64,000 nucleotides of DNA from Hyphomonadaceae bacterium UBA5336 (GTDB lineage Bacteria > Pseudomonadota > Alphaproteobacteria > Caulobacterales > Hyphomonadaceae). The stretch spans positions 5,564 through 69,563 of the forward strand of contig DHQO01000029.1 in the NCBI GenBank assembly GCA_002408125.1. The letters run 5' to 3'. Position numbers and translations under genes: made by a program. Position 1 is the first letter of the stretch. The number at the start of each line of letters is the position of its first letter. Of the stretch, positions 25,651 to 35,315 are shown in pieces. The notes under the pieces were generated by a model. The model was not told the origin of the DNA. It saw nothing but the letters and a program-made list of their open reading frames with translations, and searched no databases.

Positions 25651-26900
25651 TTCTGGTCGCCTCCCAGCGCAGCGGTGGCCAGAACCTGGCGGCCCACCTC
25701 ATGAACGCTCATGACAATGAGCATGTCGAACTGCATGAGATGCGTGGCTTTGTCTCCGAGAATTTGAGCGGTGCTTTCAAAGAGGCCCAGGCCATCAGCC
25801 GCGCCACCAAGTGCCGACAATATCTCTTTTCCCTGAGCCTCAGCCCTCCTGAGAGGGAAACCGTGCCAATCGCAGTTTTCGAGGATACGATTGAACGGAT
25901 TGAAGCGCGGTTGGGGCTGGAGGGTCAGCCGCGCGCTATCGTCTTTCATGAAAAGGAAGGCCGCCGCCACGCGCATTGCGTCTGGTCGCGTATTGATGCG
26001 GATACTTTGACGGCGCGGGAACTGCCTTTCTTCAAACGCAAGCTCAATGACATTGCTCGCGATCTCTACCTTGAAAACGACTGGGACATGCCGCGCGGTT
26101 TCCTTGACCGTCACTTGCGCGACCCGCGCAATTTCTCATTGGCGGAATGGCAGCAGGCCAAGCGCGTGGACTCCGATCCGCGCTTGCTGAAAGCTGCGGT
26201 ACAGCAATGCTGGGCAGCTTCTGATAGCCGCGCCGCCTTTGAGCATGCGCTGAATGAGCGGGGCTTTATTCTGGCGAAAGGTGACCGTCGCGGTCATGTG
26301 ATTGTCGACCATTTTGGCGAGGTCTATTCGCTGGCGCGAATGACAGGCGTAAAGACCAAGGATGTGCGTGCCCGCCTCGGAAGCCCGGAAACCTTCCGCA
26401 CCGTGTCTGAGACCAAGCAGGACATAGCCGCTTCGGTCACGCAAGCCCTCAAGAACCGCCTGAGCGAGGCGCGAAACACATTCAATCAGCGCTTTTCCGG
26501 CCTAATGGCGGCAAAGGTCAAAATGACAGATGCTCACCGAGCAGAGCGCAAACGCCTGCGCGATGTCCAGAAAGAGAGGGCAATGGCGGAAGCCAAGGCC
26601 CGCGCGGACATGCTGCCGCGCGGCCTGAATGCACTCTGGCAGCGTGTTACTGGGCGTTACAGGCAACTTCGTGAGACTAATGAAGCCGATGCGAGGCGCT
26701 GCGCTATGCGCGACAGGAGGGAAGACGAAGAGCTTATTATCCGCCAGCTAGCCCAGCGGCGTGCCTTGCAATCGCGTGTAAAGGCTCTGCGTCAGCATCA
26801 GGCGAAAACCCTGCTTAACCTGCGAGGGCATTTGCAGGGCTATTCCCGCATTGCCGCATCGGGAGCGGGCCATACTCGAAAACGGAGGCGACAGCTTTGA
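25647..26900 (+). CDS. Relaxase (MOB family, VirD2-like)
   Basis: 417 residues. The histidine cluster H101, H108 and H110 (HEKEGRRHAHCVWSRID) is the metal site of nicking relaxases; the tyrosine nucleophile should lie in the first 60 residues, where Tyr59 (CRQYLFSL) is one choice. The C-terminal half (about 250-417) is basic and helical, with likely coiled coils. It nicks one strand at oriT and pilots it out of the cell. The ATG at 25647 overlaps the MobC-like stop. An upstream start at 25602 is less likely. Confidence 0.82.
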   Translation: MILVASQRSGGQNLAAHLMNAHDNEHVELHEMRGFVSENLSGAFKEAQAISRATKCRQYLFSLSLSPPERETVPIAVFEDTIERIEARLGLEGQPRAIVFHEKEGRRHAHCVWSRIDADTLTARELPFFKRKLNDIARDLYLENDWDMPRGFLDRHLRDPRNFSLAEWQQAKRVDSDPRLLKAAVQQCWAASDSRAAFEHALNERGFILAKGDRRGHVIVDHFGEVYSLARMTGVKTKDVRARLGSPETFRTVSETKQDIAASVTQALKNRLSEARNTFNQRFSGLMAAKVKMTDAHRAERKRLRDVQKERAMAEAKARADMLPRGLNALWQRVTGRYRQLRETNEADARRCAMRDRREDEELIIRQLAQRRALQSRVKALRQHQAKTLLNLRGHLQGYSRIAASGAGHTRKRRRQL

Positions 26901-26978
26901 AATCAGGAGGATTTTACACTGTGGACGGCATTGTTTTTATTGTTGAATTCTTGACAAACTACGGCTAAGCAGTACATA

Positions 26979-27263
26979 ATGGAAAATGATGAGTTTGAAT
27001 GGGACGACGCCAAAGCGGCTGCAAATGTGCAGAAGCACGGTGTCAGTTTCGAAGAGGCGCGCGGGGTGTTCCGCGACCCCTTCGCCGTCGAGCTTCTCGA
27101 TGACCGGGAAGACTATGGCGAAGACCGTTACATCCTCATCGGTATGACAGCGGCGGGTGTGCTGGTCGTTGTCTATACGATGAGGGATGAGAGAAACCGC
27201 ATTATCTCGGCTCGCAAGGCCGAACCGAATGAAAGACGATTTTACCATGAGCAAAACAGTTGA
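26979..27263 (+). CDS. brnT: BrnT-family toxin
   Basis: 94 residues, the family length. It begins with the FEWDDAKAAANVQKHGVSFEEA block, and has DRYILIGMT and the RIISARKAEPNERRFY end, all characteristic of BrnT ribonuclease-type toxins. It overlaps the HTH gene that follows, which is expected for a toxin whose antitoxin is encoded second. A TTGACA at 26951-26956 with a TACATA at 26973 lies so near the ATG that it can only be the promoter if transcription starts inside the gene. Confidence 0.85.
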   Translation: MENDEFEWDDAKAAANVQKHGVSFEEARGVFRDPFAVELLDDREDYGEDRYILIGMTAAGVLVVVYTMRDERNRIISARKAEPNERRFYHEQNS

Positions 27264-27516
27264 CCCCGACAACAAGCCGTTGAGCGATACCGACCTCAAG
27301 CGGATGAGGCGGACACCGCAGGCGAAAGTCATTCGCCGGGCGCTGAGACTGACGCAGGAGGAATTCGCGGCGCAGTTCCATATTCCCGTAGGCACGTTGC
27401 GTGATTGGGAGCAAGACCGGAAGATGCCGGACAAGGCCGCCGAAGCCTATTTACGGGTCATCGCCAAGGACCCGGATGCGGTACGCCGGGCCCTGGCTCC
27501 GGCGCAAGCCTCCTGA
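27247..27516 (+). CDS. HTH antitoxin partner of BrnT
   Basis: 89 residues from ATG 27247; an ATG at 27229 is also possible. Residues about 30-75 make a helix-turn-helix of the Xre kind (LRLTQEEFAAQFHIPVGTLRDWEQDRKMP). It would bind and neutralise the toxin and repress the shared operon. Many BrnT toxins have such an Xre-type partner in place of the ribbon-helix-helix BrnA. A strong terminator follows. Confidence 0.75.
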   Translation: MSKTVDPDNKPLSDTDLKRMRRTPQAKVIRRALRLTQEEFAAQFHIPVGTLRDWEQDRKMPDKAAEAYLRVIAKDPDAVRRALAPAQAS

Positions 27517-27525
27517 CAACAGGCA

Positions 27526-27552
27526 GCGGCCCCAAGGGGGCCGCGATTTTTT
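27526..27552 (+). terminator. Rho-independent terminator after the toxin-antitoxin pair
   Basis: GCGGCCCC-AAG-GGGGCCGC is a perfect 8-bp stem with a 3-base loop, followed by GATTTTTT. It lies ten bases after the antitoxin stop. Confidence 0.88.
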
Positions 27553-27564
27553 AGGGCATTCCCG

Positions 27565-28227
27565 TCAGGCGGCTTCCAGGCTGAAACCATCCAACGCCAA
27601 ACCTGCCAGCCGTGAGCGGGCTATTTCGCAGTAATCCTGTTCCAGTTCGATGCCGATATAGTCGCGGTCATTGAGCGCGGCAGCGACGGCAGTTGTCCCC
27701 GACCCGCTGAACGGGTCGAGCACCAAATCCCCCGGCTGTGAGAATGCGGTCACAAGCGGCTCAATGACGCTTACCGCCTTTTGGGTGATGTGCAGCTTGT
27801 TGCCCGTATATTCCCAAGGCTGTACATCGCTGATGGGGTGCTCCGGCTTGCGAGGCCAGCCCTTGGCCAGCACATAGGCCGCCTCATGCCTGTAAGCGGT
27901 ATGACCCGCTTTCGAGGCGTAGGTTTTAGGCCAGACCATATGGCCGACTGTGCGAAATCCTGCATCGGCCCAGGCATCGGCAAAGTCGGCAATGGCAATC
28001 CAGCCGTAAAAAGTGATGCAATAGCTGTCCGGTTTCAGGACGCGGTAAAGCTCATAGTACACATCCAATATGGCGGCAGGGTTGTCGTCATTTGCCAGCG
28101 TCCTGCCTCGCCTGTCGCGATACTGGCCGAGATAAGGTGGGTCGGCCACAACAAGGTCGATGCTGTTGGCCGGAAAGGTTGAAAGGATGGAAGCGGACTC
28201 GCCGCAGAGTATTTGGTTGGGTTTCAT
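27565..28227 (-). CDS. DNA N6-adenine or N4-cytosine methyltransferase
   Basis: 220 residues. DPPY (29-32) comes before DPFSGSGTT (171-179), the order of class beta enzymes, such as CcrM-like orphan methyltransferases. The methyl donor site is FSGSGTT and the catalytic site DPPY. The ATG at 28227 has the ribosome site GGAGG; an upstream start at 28242 is less likely. No restriction enzyme is adjacent, so it may protect the element from host restriction. It ends ten bases from the terminator of the convergent antitoxin gene. Confidence 0.82.
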   Translation of the reverse strand: MKPNQILCGESASILSTFPANSIDLVVADPPYLGQYRDRRGRTLANDDNPAAILDVYYELYRVLKPDSYCITFYGWIAIADFADAWADAGFRTVGHMVWPKTYASKAGHTAYRHEAAYVLAKGWPRKPEHPISDVQPWEYTGNKLHITQKAVSVIEPLVTAFSQPGDLVLDPFSGSGTTAVAAALNDRDYIGIELEQDYCEIARSRLAGLALDGFSLEAA

Positions 28228-28379
28228 ATCACTGTCCTCCAATGAAAAAGGGGTTGCTCATGCAACCCTGCCTCGTGGCGAACAGTGGGTGTGCAAACGG
28301 AGGGAAGAATCGACGGCGGGCGCAGGGAGCGCCAGCGAGCGAGCCTCGGGAGACCGTCTATTCTTTCCGAAGTGCGCTG

Positions 28380-28442
28380 AGGGCGAAGCCCTAAGTCCTT
28401 GCGCGAGGGATGAAAGCCCGAAGGGCCGAGACAGCGAAGCTG
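28380..28442 (+). ncRNA. Cluster of three hairpins with GAA loops between the methyltransferase and the Avs-like gene
   Basis: AGGGC-GAA-GCCCT (28380-28392), GCCC-GAA-GGGC (28416-28426) and CAGC-GAA-GCTG (28432-28442) lie within 63 bases, all with the same triloop. The gene-free stretch 28228-28593 holds this cluster and nothing else that I can name. It could be a structured RNA or a single-stranded DNA signal. A small RNA gene is not proven. Confidence 0.4.
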
Positions 28443-28592
28443 GCTTGGTTCACGACAGCCCGGCCCGTAGGGTGCGCCAGTGTATTGCACTTGGTACTGC
28501 GCTATAGCGAGAATTCGGTGCGCAGAATGTTCTGGCCTCCGATTTTGTGACAATATATTGTAAAATAAAATATTTTTTGGAAACGGAAACGC

Positions 28593-28624
28593 ATTGAGCC
28601 AATCGCGAAGCGGAATAAACAAAG
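28593..28624 (+). repeat. Dispersed repeat, copy containing the Avs-like start codon
   Basis: ATTGAGC, AATCGCGAAGCGG and AAACAAAG follow in the order of the family, with a six-base deletion after GAGC. The TTG at 28594 is inside it. Confidence 0.5.
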
Positions 28625-31600
28625 TTAGAGCGTCTGGTGCGGGACACACCTTTCACGAACGGTGGGCTGCACGGCGCGTGCTCCAACTCGTGTTTCCCAA
28701 AGACGATCTGTTCGCTGTTGTAGTTGAGGGCCTCTCCCCGAACGAGCAGTTAAAGCTGGGGCGCGAGGCTGAGGACATTGCCGACCTCACTCTCTTCTAT
28801 GGGGAGGGCGATACTTTCGAAACCTGCACCAGCCAGCAAATCTTGCAGTTCAAATACAAGGTAGCTGCGGAGCCCGTTACGTCATCGTACCTAAAAAAAA
28901 CAATCAAGAAGTTCGCTGCGACGCTTCGATCATTTCGGGAGCATGTTTCGCTGGACGATATCGCGGCGAAGCTATCATTCGGCTTCGTGACAAACGCAGA
29001 ATTCTCCAGCGATCTTTGGGATGCGATCGCTTGTTTGAGGTCGGGTAAAACGCCAACGACTGGCAGTGCCAAAAATCAACTGAAGTATCTCAAAGACTGG
29101 TGCAAAGAAGAGAAGGTCGAAGCATCCGAAATATTTCCGCTCGTCGAGTTTCGCGCAGCGACAAGCGACCTACCGTCACAAAATCGTGCCCTACGGCGAA
29201 CAGTTAGTGATTGGTCGGCCGGTTCAACCGGACAGGCGGCAAAAAGGCTGTTCGCTTTAGTAGAGCTCGTCCGTGAGAAGTCCCAAATGGAGGGCCAGAA
29301 CAACAATTCCATCCGTCGTGAAGATGTCCTTGATGCGTTAGAGTGTGATGAGGATCAATTGTTCCCGGCGGACACTCGCTTCGTAGATGTTGGGGACATC
29401 GTAAAACGCACAGCCCTGCAAGAAGTAAGAGACAAGATTGAAACGAGCGAACTGCCTGTATTCCTCTGTGCCGACGGTGGCGTTGGAAAGACAGTCTTCA
29501 TCGAAAGCCTTGCGGCGCATATCAAGGATTCATTTGAAGTCGTGGTCTTCGATTGCTTCGGCGGCGGCGCATATCGCTCCGAGGGGCAAGCGCGTCACCT
29601 GCCGAGGGTTGGTCTGCTGCAAATCATAAATGAGCTCGCAATACGCGGGCTCTGCGATCCCCTACTTCCAACAGACAGCGATCAATATGGGATGATCGAA
29701 GTTGCTCGAAAGCGACTTAAGCAGGCCAGTGAAACGGTTCGGAATCAATCCTCATTGCAAGGGGTACTTGTCGTCATAGACGCTGCGGACAATGCGCAAC
29801 TGGAAGCCAACGCCCGCAACGAGGTCGCTTTCCCGAGGAGTTTGCTTTCGTCGCTGAGCGCTGAGCCGATCGAGGGTGTCAAATTATTGCTCACGGCGCG
29901 CCCCCATCGTGTGGAAGGGGTTATTGGAAATAGCCGGGCACAGCGCGTTGACCTTGAACCGTTCAGCGAAGAAGAAACGCGCGCTTTTCTGGGCTCGCGA
30001 CGCGAGAACGTTACGGATTTGGAATTCTCAACTGCATTTGCTCGTTCGCAGGGAAATGCTCGAGTCTTGAGTTATCTCGTCGAAAGCTGGGACACGAATG
30101 TGTCCGGGAACGCACCGCTGACGCAAATATCGGCAGAGGAGTTGATCGCGCAGAGGTGCGAAAAAATTTTCGCGGACTTGCATACGGCTGGCTGGAGTGA
30201 TGCCGAGGTGCGCGCGTTATTCGCCGCTTTGTCGCTGCTCCCACCACCTATTCCGCTCCCCGAACTCGCAGAAGCGTTGGGATGGCCGTGCTCTCAGGTC
30301 AATAGCGCCGCAGCTGATCTCGCACCAATGCTAGAATTGGTGAAGCATGGAGCGATTTTTCGCGATGAGCCCACCGAAACATACATAAGAGATCACTACG
30401 CCGACGCAACAGAGACACAACAGTCGATCGCGCAAAGGCTTCAAACGAGGCAAAAGGAATCTATCTACGCGGCAGAAGCATTGCCTCACTTCCTCGTCGT
30501 AATCGGCGACAGTGATCGGGCGTATCAGCTAGCCGGCTCGGACGAGTTTCCTGATGTGCTTGAGAGCGAGCATGAACGCCGGAGGTTAAGACTCGCAAGG
30601 CTCCATGCTGCATTTTCACTCGCTACTCGCGGGAAGGACCTGGATCGCGTTTTGAGCTTGACGATGAAGCTATCTCAGATGGCTTCAGCCAACGCAAAGG
30701 GCGATCAATTTATCCGCCGATCCCCATCTCTAGCGACAATCCTTGGAGGTGTGGAGGCTTCTCGCCGTTTGTTCAATGATCGAAGTGGCTGGCGAGGAGC
30801 GCGAGATGCGCGGCTCACTATTGCTTACAGTTTTGCAGATGAACTGGACGAAGCGCGAATACATCAAAACAGGGCCATAGGTTGGATCAATTGGCATATT
30901 GACACCGACGATGAGACGAAGCGTTTTGAACGAGAAGGCTTTGCGGCAGCTGACATCGCGGCGGTGATGTTTTTGAGCGTGCTTAAGAATGAATTTTTCT
31001 CGTTCAACCGTAATATCCAACCATGGAGATTCGAGTTTGCGCTATCAGTAATTCAGGAGCTCATCGAGCTTTGCGCACAACACGAGTCCTCTAACGGTAG
31101 TGATGCTCTGTGCAACCTGGTCAATTTCGCAAAGTCCAAAAGATGCTTGTCCCTTACGCTGCAAATTGGTCTGCTTACCAACGAGTGTGGTCTCTTAGAA
31201 AGTCAGCTTAAAGCGATTTCACGAGCAGCAAGTTCCCTAGCGGAACGACGCAAGACGAAAATTTCATTGGAGAAACACAGTTACGAACTGAACGCGCAGA
31301 GTGCTGTTGCCGGAGCGGCGATGAGTTCGTTGATCGTGAACTCAGCACAGTCCGCAAAGCGACTACTCAAACTATGCCATCACCGTAGACCAACGGGCTA
31401 TGACTATGGCGAGCGCTTTGGTGTGAACCGAGTGTGGGCATCTGTGCGGTCGGCGTGTGTATTGGCGTGGTCATCAGGTGAAGCGTTGTCCTTTAGACAT
31501 CTCTTGCCTGCGGATGTGAAGCCAGGACGGAAGGCCAAGTCGATCGCAACCGAATCTGACCTCCGTGAGTTCCTCGATGGTCTCATCGTGACGACAGAGC

Positions 31601-34600
31601 CTACCAGTAATGGAGGCGGTCACGGCTCAACGACACGTAAACAGTTCTCGCAGCAGGAGCGGGATGACATTGTAAAAGGTGCAGCTTGCGTCCTTCACTT
31701 AGTCAAACCTATCGAGACCGTACTGCTGTCAAAGGCTGCACTATCAAATGACGTTCTGTCGGATTTCTTGTTAGTCTGGAAATCTACGCTAAGACCCAAC
31801 ATTCATTGGAGGTCCCAGACGGGCCGGGATGGTGTTGCTCGGCATGTCGGTATCGGGCTCGCAAAAATTCTGCTTCGCCATAGTGTAACGGTCGAAAAGA
31901 CTGCGGCAGAAGAGCTCATCAAGATCGCAGATGAGAATCAGTTGTCGCTGGGAGACAAGCTGCGCTTACTTGCTCTTTTTGCACGGCGCGCCAATCTTGC
32001 CGATGTCACGGGGGCGTACGCGACCACGCTTTCACATGACATTTTAAAGGACGATTACGTCGCTAACCGTGGCGACTCCTATCGGGATTTGGCTGGATCG
32101 CTGGTTCCAATGAGCATTAATGAAGCGCGTGAGTACTATACGCAAGGATTGGCTCAACTGGATCAGATGGGAAGTGACGATTACGACCTAATATATCAGG
32201 CCCTGCACTATGCCGCAAAACAGCCCGGAGGATTAGTCAAACCGGAGCTTTCGCACCGGCTCATGAACCTTTGTCAGACAATCCTTCAGGATGAGCCTTC
32301 CAAGTTCGGTTGGACGCTGTTTGGACGTGCTGCCGCTTCCTCAATTGGCTTTCCGGCATTGTATAAGCTCATCCGCTGGGACGATCAGGACGTTGCGGAT
32401 TACTCTTATGGAGTTCCGCAGCTTGCATGTTTCCTGGCCAAGGCAGGTCATTTGGACCCGCGTCGTGCTGCGATACTGCTTACTCTATGCGAGGACCATG
32501 GTTGGCACGAATGGCAAATCAGCGAGGGTTTGAACGACTTGCTTTCAGTGGCCGATTCTTCGGTCAGAAAACCCATCTTCTCGCTCGCTGTAGGGAAGCT
32601 GGATCGTGAACATAGTTTTGGGGGATGGCCAAGGGTATGGGAAGGACTACTCGGCTGCGTTGATACCTTTGCAGAGATCGACGAACCGGATCTGCGAAAT
32701 CATCTTTTGGAGCTACAAAAAGAAGCAAAACATCGGCGCGACATCGAAAATGCGAGGAGCAGCTACGGAGGAGTTGAAGAGAATCCGAATCTTCAAGGAG
32801 ATGGCACAGCGCAGGATGAGCAAACCAGTGAAGATGTTTTCACGGCCATTCTTTCTAAGTGTGACCCGACTTCAGCTTCTTCACTTGATGAGGCAATTCA
32901 GCAGATAGACGCTGAAGACAGGCTTCGCTTCAAGAATAGAAATCGCCTCTTTGACGAGATACGAAAGGGTTGTGAATTCAACGAGCGGGCAAAGTTCCTT
33001 GGGGCTCTTTGTGAGTCCAACGAGCTTGAATTTGATCGTGCACTAGATTTGTTGATTGAGTGCATCGAAGAGTGGGCTGATAGCACAGCTCATGTGAAGA
33101 ATGGCGTACTCGACCTGATCAAAAAGCTCTTTTCATTCAAGGGTTCGGAACTTTTTGATCTGCGCTACTCAGGGATGTCCCGACAATTGCACCGTTTGTC
33201 TAAATTGTGTGGCGACGCTGAATTCGTTCTGAAAGTGGCACTTGAGACAATCGCAAAGGAACGCCTTGAACTAGGTGGCGACGAATGGCTCGAGGTAGCA
33301 ACTAGTCTGTCTTGCCACACGAAACCATCAGCAGCTTTGGAGGCATTTGAGGACTTTCTGTCTAGCTCCGCCACCAATGTGGGCGATGAGATCGGGGAAG
33401 GCGCATATCGTGGGGATTTCGCCTGCAAGAGCGACGATCGGGATATTCTCGCGGACGTCATTTGGCATCTGCTTGGTGACGACGACGCCTTTGTTAGATG
33501 GAGCGCCGCACGAAGCCTGGAGGGCATGCTTGAACTCGACCTAATCGAAGATGTCGAACGCTTGCTTGATCGTTTCGATACCGAAAAGAATGAGGCGCTT
33601 GTATCAGAAGGGCATCATTTTGCGTTCCAGAATGCACAGCAATGGTTGTTGATGGGATTGTCGCGCGCAGCTTTGAGACACGGCGACAGGCTCAAAACGC
33701 TTAAGTCGCGAATAGAGGCGCTTGCAAAGCGGACCGATATCCACGTGCTTAATAAGCTTCACCTTGCTCGTTGCCTTGACCATATTGAAGGCAACAAGGC
33801 TATGAGTGCTGGACTTGCAAGTCTCTGGGAAGAAGTCCGTACGCCTGTGCATGGTATCGTTGAGCGTAAGGGCCAGCCGAAGACAGAAGAACGGCAAATC
33901 GCCTTTAACTTCGATTACGATTTCGACAAGTACCAGATTTCAGAACTCGCGCGGCTTTTTTGGATATCTGATAATGACGCGCGCGATCGCGTTGCGAGCG
34001 AGGTGATTAAACGTTGGCCGGGCTCGAGTGACATAAACGATTTTCCTGGCGGTGTTCGTTACCGCCCAGACGAAAGATTCGAAACCTATGCTGAGCATGT
34101 GCAGAGGCATGCTCGCCTTCACGCGGCAACGACGCTTGCGAATACCTTGCCTGTGGTAAGAAGCAGCTACGATTGGAAAGGTGCAAATCCTTGGAAGGCA
34201 TTCATTCAACGCGAAGACGTTTCCTTCGCGGACGGCTCATGGCTATCGGACCACAAAGACCGGGTTCCTGCACAAGCACGAGAGCATCTGCTTGGCGAGC
34301 GCAAAGGGAATCAGGAAAGGCTTATAGGCAAAGAGGCATTGTTTCAGTGTGTGGGAGTTCCAGAGAGCGCGCAAGATCAGTTTCTGCCGTTATACGGATA
34401 CTGGAAATCACCGGACGGCGTGTATGTTAGCTTTGTTTCGGCCCTTGTGATCGAGCGCGGCGCGGTCGGAAAATGCAATAGCCTCTCAAAGACGTCTGCT
34501 CACGATTTTTGGTTGCCACGCTACGGGTCGGATGGACGTGTTGATCGTTACACCACAAAGGGTCCCTTCGATCCATTGATATGGGTGCCGGAGACGTACC

Positions 34601-35025
34601 CTATAGGCATTGACGAACGTGACGAATGGGCTGCGAGGGGTGCGATAGCTCGTCCAAAATTGGGGTTGGCAATCAATAGGTTGCTTGGGTTGACCACCCG
34701 CGATGGTGAACGGCACTGGCACGACCGCAAAGGAAAGCTGGCGCTGAAGAGTTCAGTTTGGGGAGAATGGCGGCCGGACGCTGATACTCGTGGGGGTAGG
34801 TACCAGGATGAGGGTGCCATCTTGTGGGCGGACCTTGATTGGCTCGAAGAAACGCTCAAATCTTGCAAGCGAGGCCTTATTTTCAAGTTCGATTTCTCCA
34901 AATACAAATCAAGCAGGAGCTATGATGAATCATCCGGTGTTCGAGAGCAGTATGTCGGCTTGAAGCGGAAGGGTGAGTTGCCGCGGTTCTGGTTCGCCAA
35001 AAAGGCATCGGAAACTATGTACTGA
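28594..35025 (+). CDS. Avs/STAND-type antiviral NTPase with N-terminal nuclease
   Basis: 2143 residues. Residues 1 to about 220 resemble a Cap4/DUF4297-type PD-(D/E)xK nuclease: E45, D64 in IADLTLF and Q85-x-K87 in QFKYK. The STAND NTPase follows with Walker A GGVGKT (295-300), Walker B VLVVIDAADN (391-400) and a LLLTARPHR sensor at 431-439. Beyond about 600 the protein is a very long helical repeat region, the part that recognises phage proteins in Avs systems. Activation would make the nuclease degrade DNA and kill the infected cell. The start is a TTG; no other codon precedes the conserved block. It is lower in GC than the flanks and stands alone. Confidence 0.75.
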   Translation: MSQSRSGINKVRASGAGHTFHERWAARRVLQLVFPKDDLFAVVVEGLSPNEQLKLGREAEDIADLTLFYGEGDTFETCTSQQILQFKYKVAAEPVTSSYLKKTIKKFAATLRSFREHVSLDDIAAKLSFGFVTNAEFSSDLWDAIACLRSGKTPTTGSAKNQLKYLKDWCKEEKVEASEIFPLVEFRAATSDLPSQNRALRRTVSDWSAGSTGQAAKRLFALVELVREKSQMEGQNNNSIRREDVLDALECDEDQLFPADTRFVDVGDIVKRTALQEVRDKIETSELPVFLCADGGVGKTVFIESLAAHIKDSFEVVVFDCFGGGAYRSEGQARHLPRVGLLQIINELAIRGLCDPLLPTDSDQYGMIEVARKRLKQASETVRNQSSLQGVLVVIDAADNAQLEANARNEVAFPRSLLSSLSAEPIEGVKLLLTARPHRVEGVIGNSRAQRVDLEPFSEEETRAFLGSRRENVTDLEFSTAFARSQGNARVLSYLVESWDTNVSGNAPLTQISAEELIAQRCEKIFADLHTAGWSDAEVRALFAALSLLPPPIPLPELAEALGWPCSQVNSAAADLAPMLELVKHGAIFRDEPTETYIRDHYADATETQQSIAQRLQTRQKESIYAAEALPHFLVVIGDSDRAYQLAGSDEFPDVLESEHERRRLRLARLHAAFSLATRGKDLDRVLSLTMKLSQMASANAKGDQFIRRSPSLATILGGVEASRRLFNDRSGWRGARDARLTIAYSFADELDEARIHQNRAIGWINWHIDTDDETKRFEREGFAAADIAAVMFLSVLKNEFFSFNRNIQPWRFEFALSVIQELIELCAQHESSNGSDALCNLVNFAKSKRCLSLTLQIGLLTNECGLLESQLKAISRAASSLAERRKTKISLEKHSYELNAQSAVAGAAMSSLIVNSAQSAKRLLKLCHHRRPTGYDYGERFGVNRVWASVRSACVLAWSSGEALSFRHLLPADVKPGRKAKSIATESDLREFLDGLIVTTEPTSNGGGHGSTTRKQFSQQERDDIVKGAACVLHLVKPIETVLLSKAALSNDVLSDFLLVWKSTLRPNIHWRSQTGRDGVARHVGIGLAKILLRHSVTVEKTAAEELIKIADENQLSLGDKLRLLALFARRANLADVTGAYATTLSHDILKDDYVANRGDSYRDLAGSLVPMSINEAREYYTQGLAQLDQMGSDDYDLIYQALHYAAKQPGGLVKPELSHRLMNLCQTILQDEPSKFGWTLFGRAAASSIGFPALYKLIRWDDQDVADYSYGVPQLACFLAKAGHLDPRRAAILLTLCEDHGWHEWQISEGLNDLLSVADSSVRKPIFSLAVGKLDREHSFGGWPRVWEGLLGCVDTFAEIDEPDLRNHLLELQKEAKHRRDIENARSSYGGVEENPNLQGDGTAQDEQTSEDVFTAILSKCDPTSASSLDEAIQQIDAEDRLRFKNRNRLFDEIRKGCEFNERAKFLGALCESNELEFDRALDLLIECIEEWADSTAHVKNGVLDLIKKLFSFKGSELFDLRYSGMSRQLHRLSKLCGDAEFVLKVALETIAKERLELGGDEWLEVATSLSCHTKPSAALEAFEDFLSSSATNVGDEIGEGAYRGDFACKSDDRDILADVIWHLLGDDDAFVRWSAARSLEGMLELDLIEDVERLLDRFDTEKNEALVSEGHHFAFQNAQQWLLMGLSRAALRHGDRLKTLKSRIEALAKRTDIHVLNKLHLARCLDHIEGNKAMSAGLASLWEEVRTPVHGIVERKGQPKTEERQIAFNFDYDFDKYQISELARLFWISDNDARDRVASEVIKRWPGSSDINDFPGGVRYRPDERFETYAEHVQRHARLHAATTLANTLPVVRSSYDWKGANPWKAFIQREDVSFADGSWLSDHKDRVPAQAREHLLGERKGNQERLIGKEALFQCVGVPESAQDQFLPLYGYWKSPDGVYVSFVSALVIERGAVGKCNSLSKTSAHDFWLPRYGSDGRVDRYTTKGPFDPLIWVPETYPIGIDERDEWAARGAIARPKLGLAINRLLGLTTRDGERHWHDRKGKLALKSSVWGEWRPDADTRGGRYQDEGAILWADLDWLEETLKSCKRGLIFKFDFSKYKSSRSYDESSGVREQYVGLKRKGELPRFWFAKKASETMY

Positions 35026-35171
35026 CCGGGCTCCTACTGCTCAGGGCCACGTTGCCAACCATTCGGAGGAATGAATTAGTTCAACACCTGCATGCGGAAG
35101 GGGGTTAAACTGGTGAGACTTTTCTCTGACGCTCATCTGGCTCGATGCCGGTACGCAAAAGGGAGTGCGGT

Positions 35172-35199
35172 AGCCTCTATTCCATATAGGGCAGAGGCT
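35172..35199 (+). repeat. Hairpin in the 35026-35315 intergenic stretch
   Basis: AGCCTCT and AGAGGCT form a 7-bp stem with a 14-base loop. The stretch holds no supported gene; the hairpin could be a terminator for the defence gene, but no T-run follows. Confidence 0.35.
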
Positions 35200-35315
35200 G
35201 TTTGCCATGCGAAATCCGCTTAACACTTTGAATTAACGTAGAAAAATCCGGATAACTTGAAGTAAGGACGCTCGATTTGATACAATTGTGCCTATAAAAC
35301 AAGGACTTCGTGGTG

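Noticed and set aside
35041..35226. 61-residue minus-strand frame after the Avs-like gene
   Set aside because: Composition is unlike coding sequence, without a ribosome site. The hairpin at 35172 is in it.
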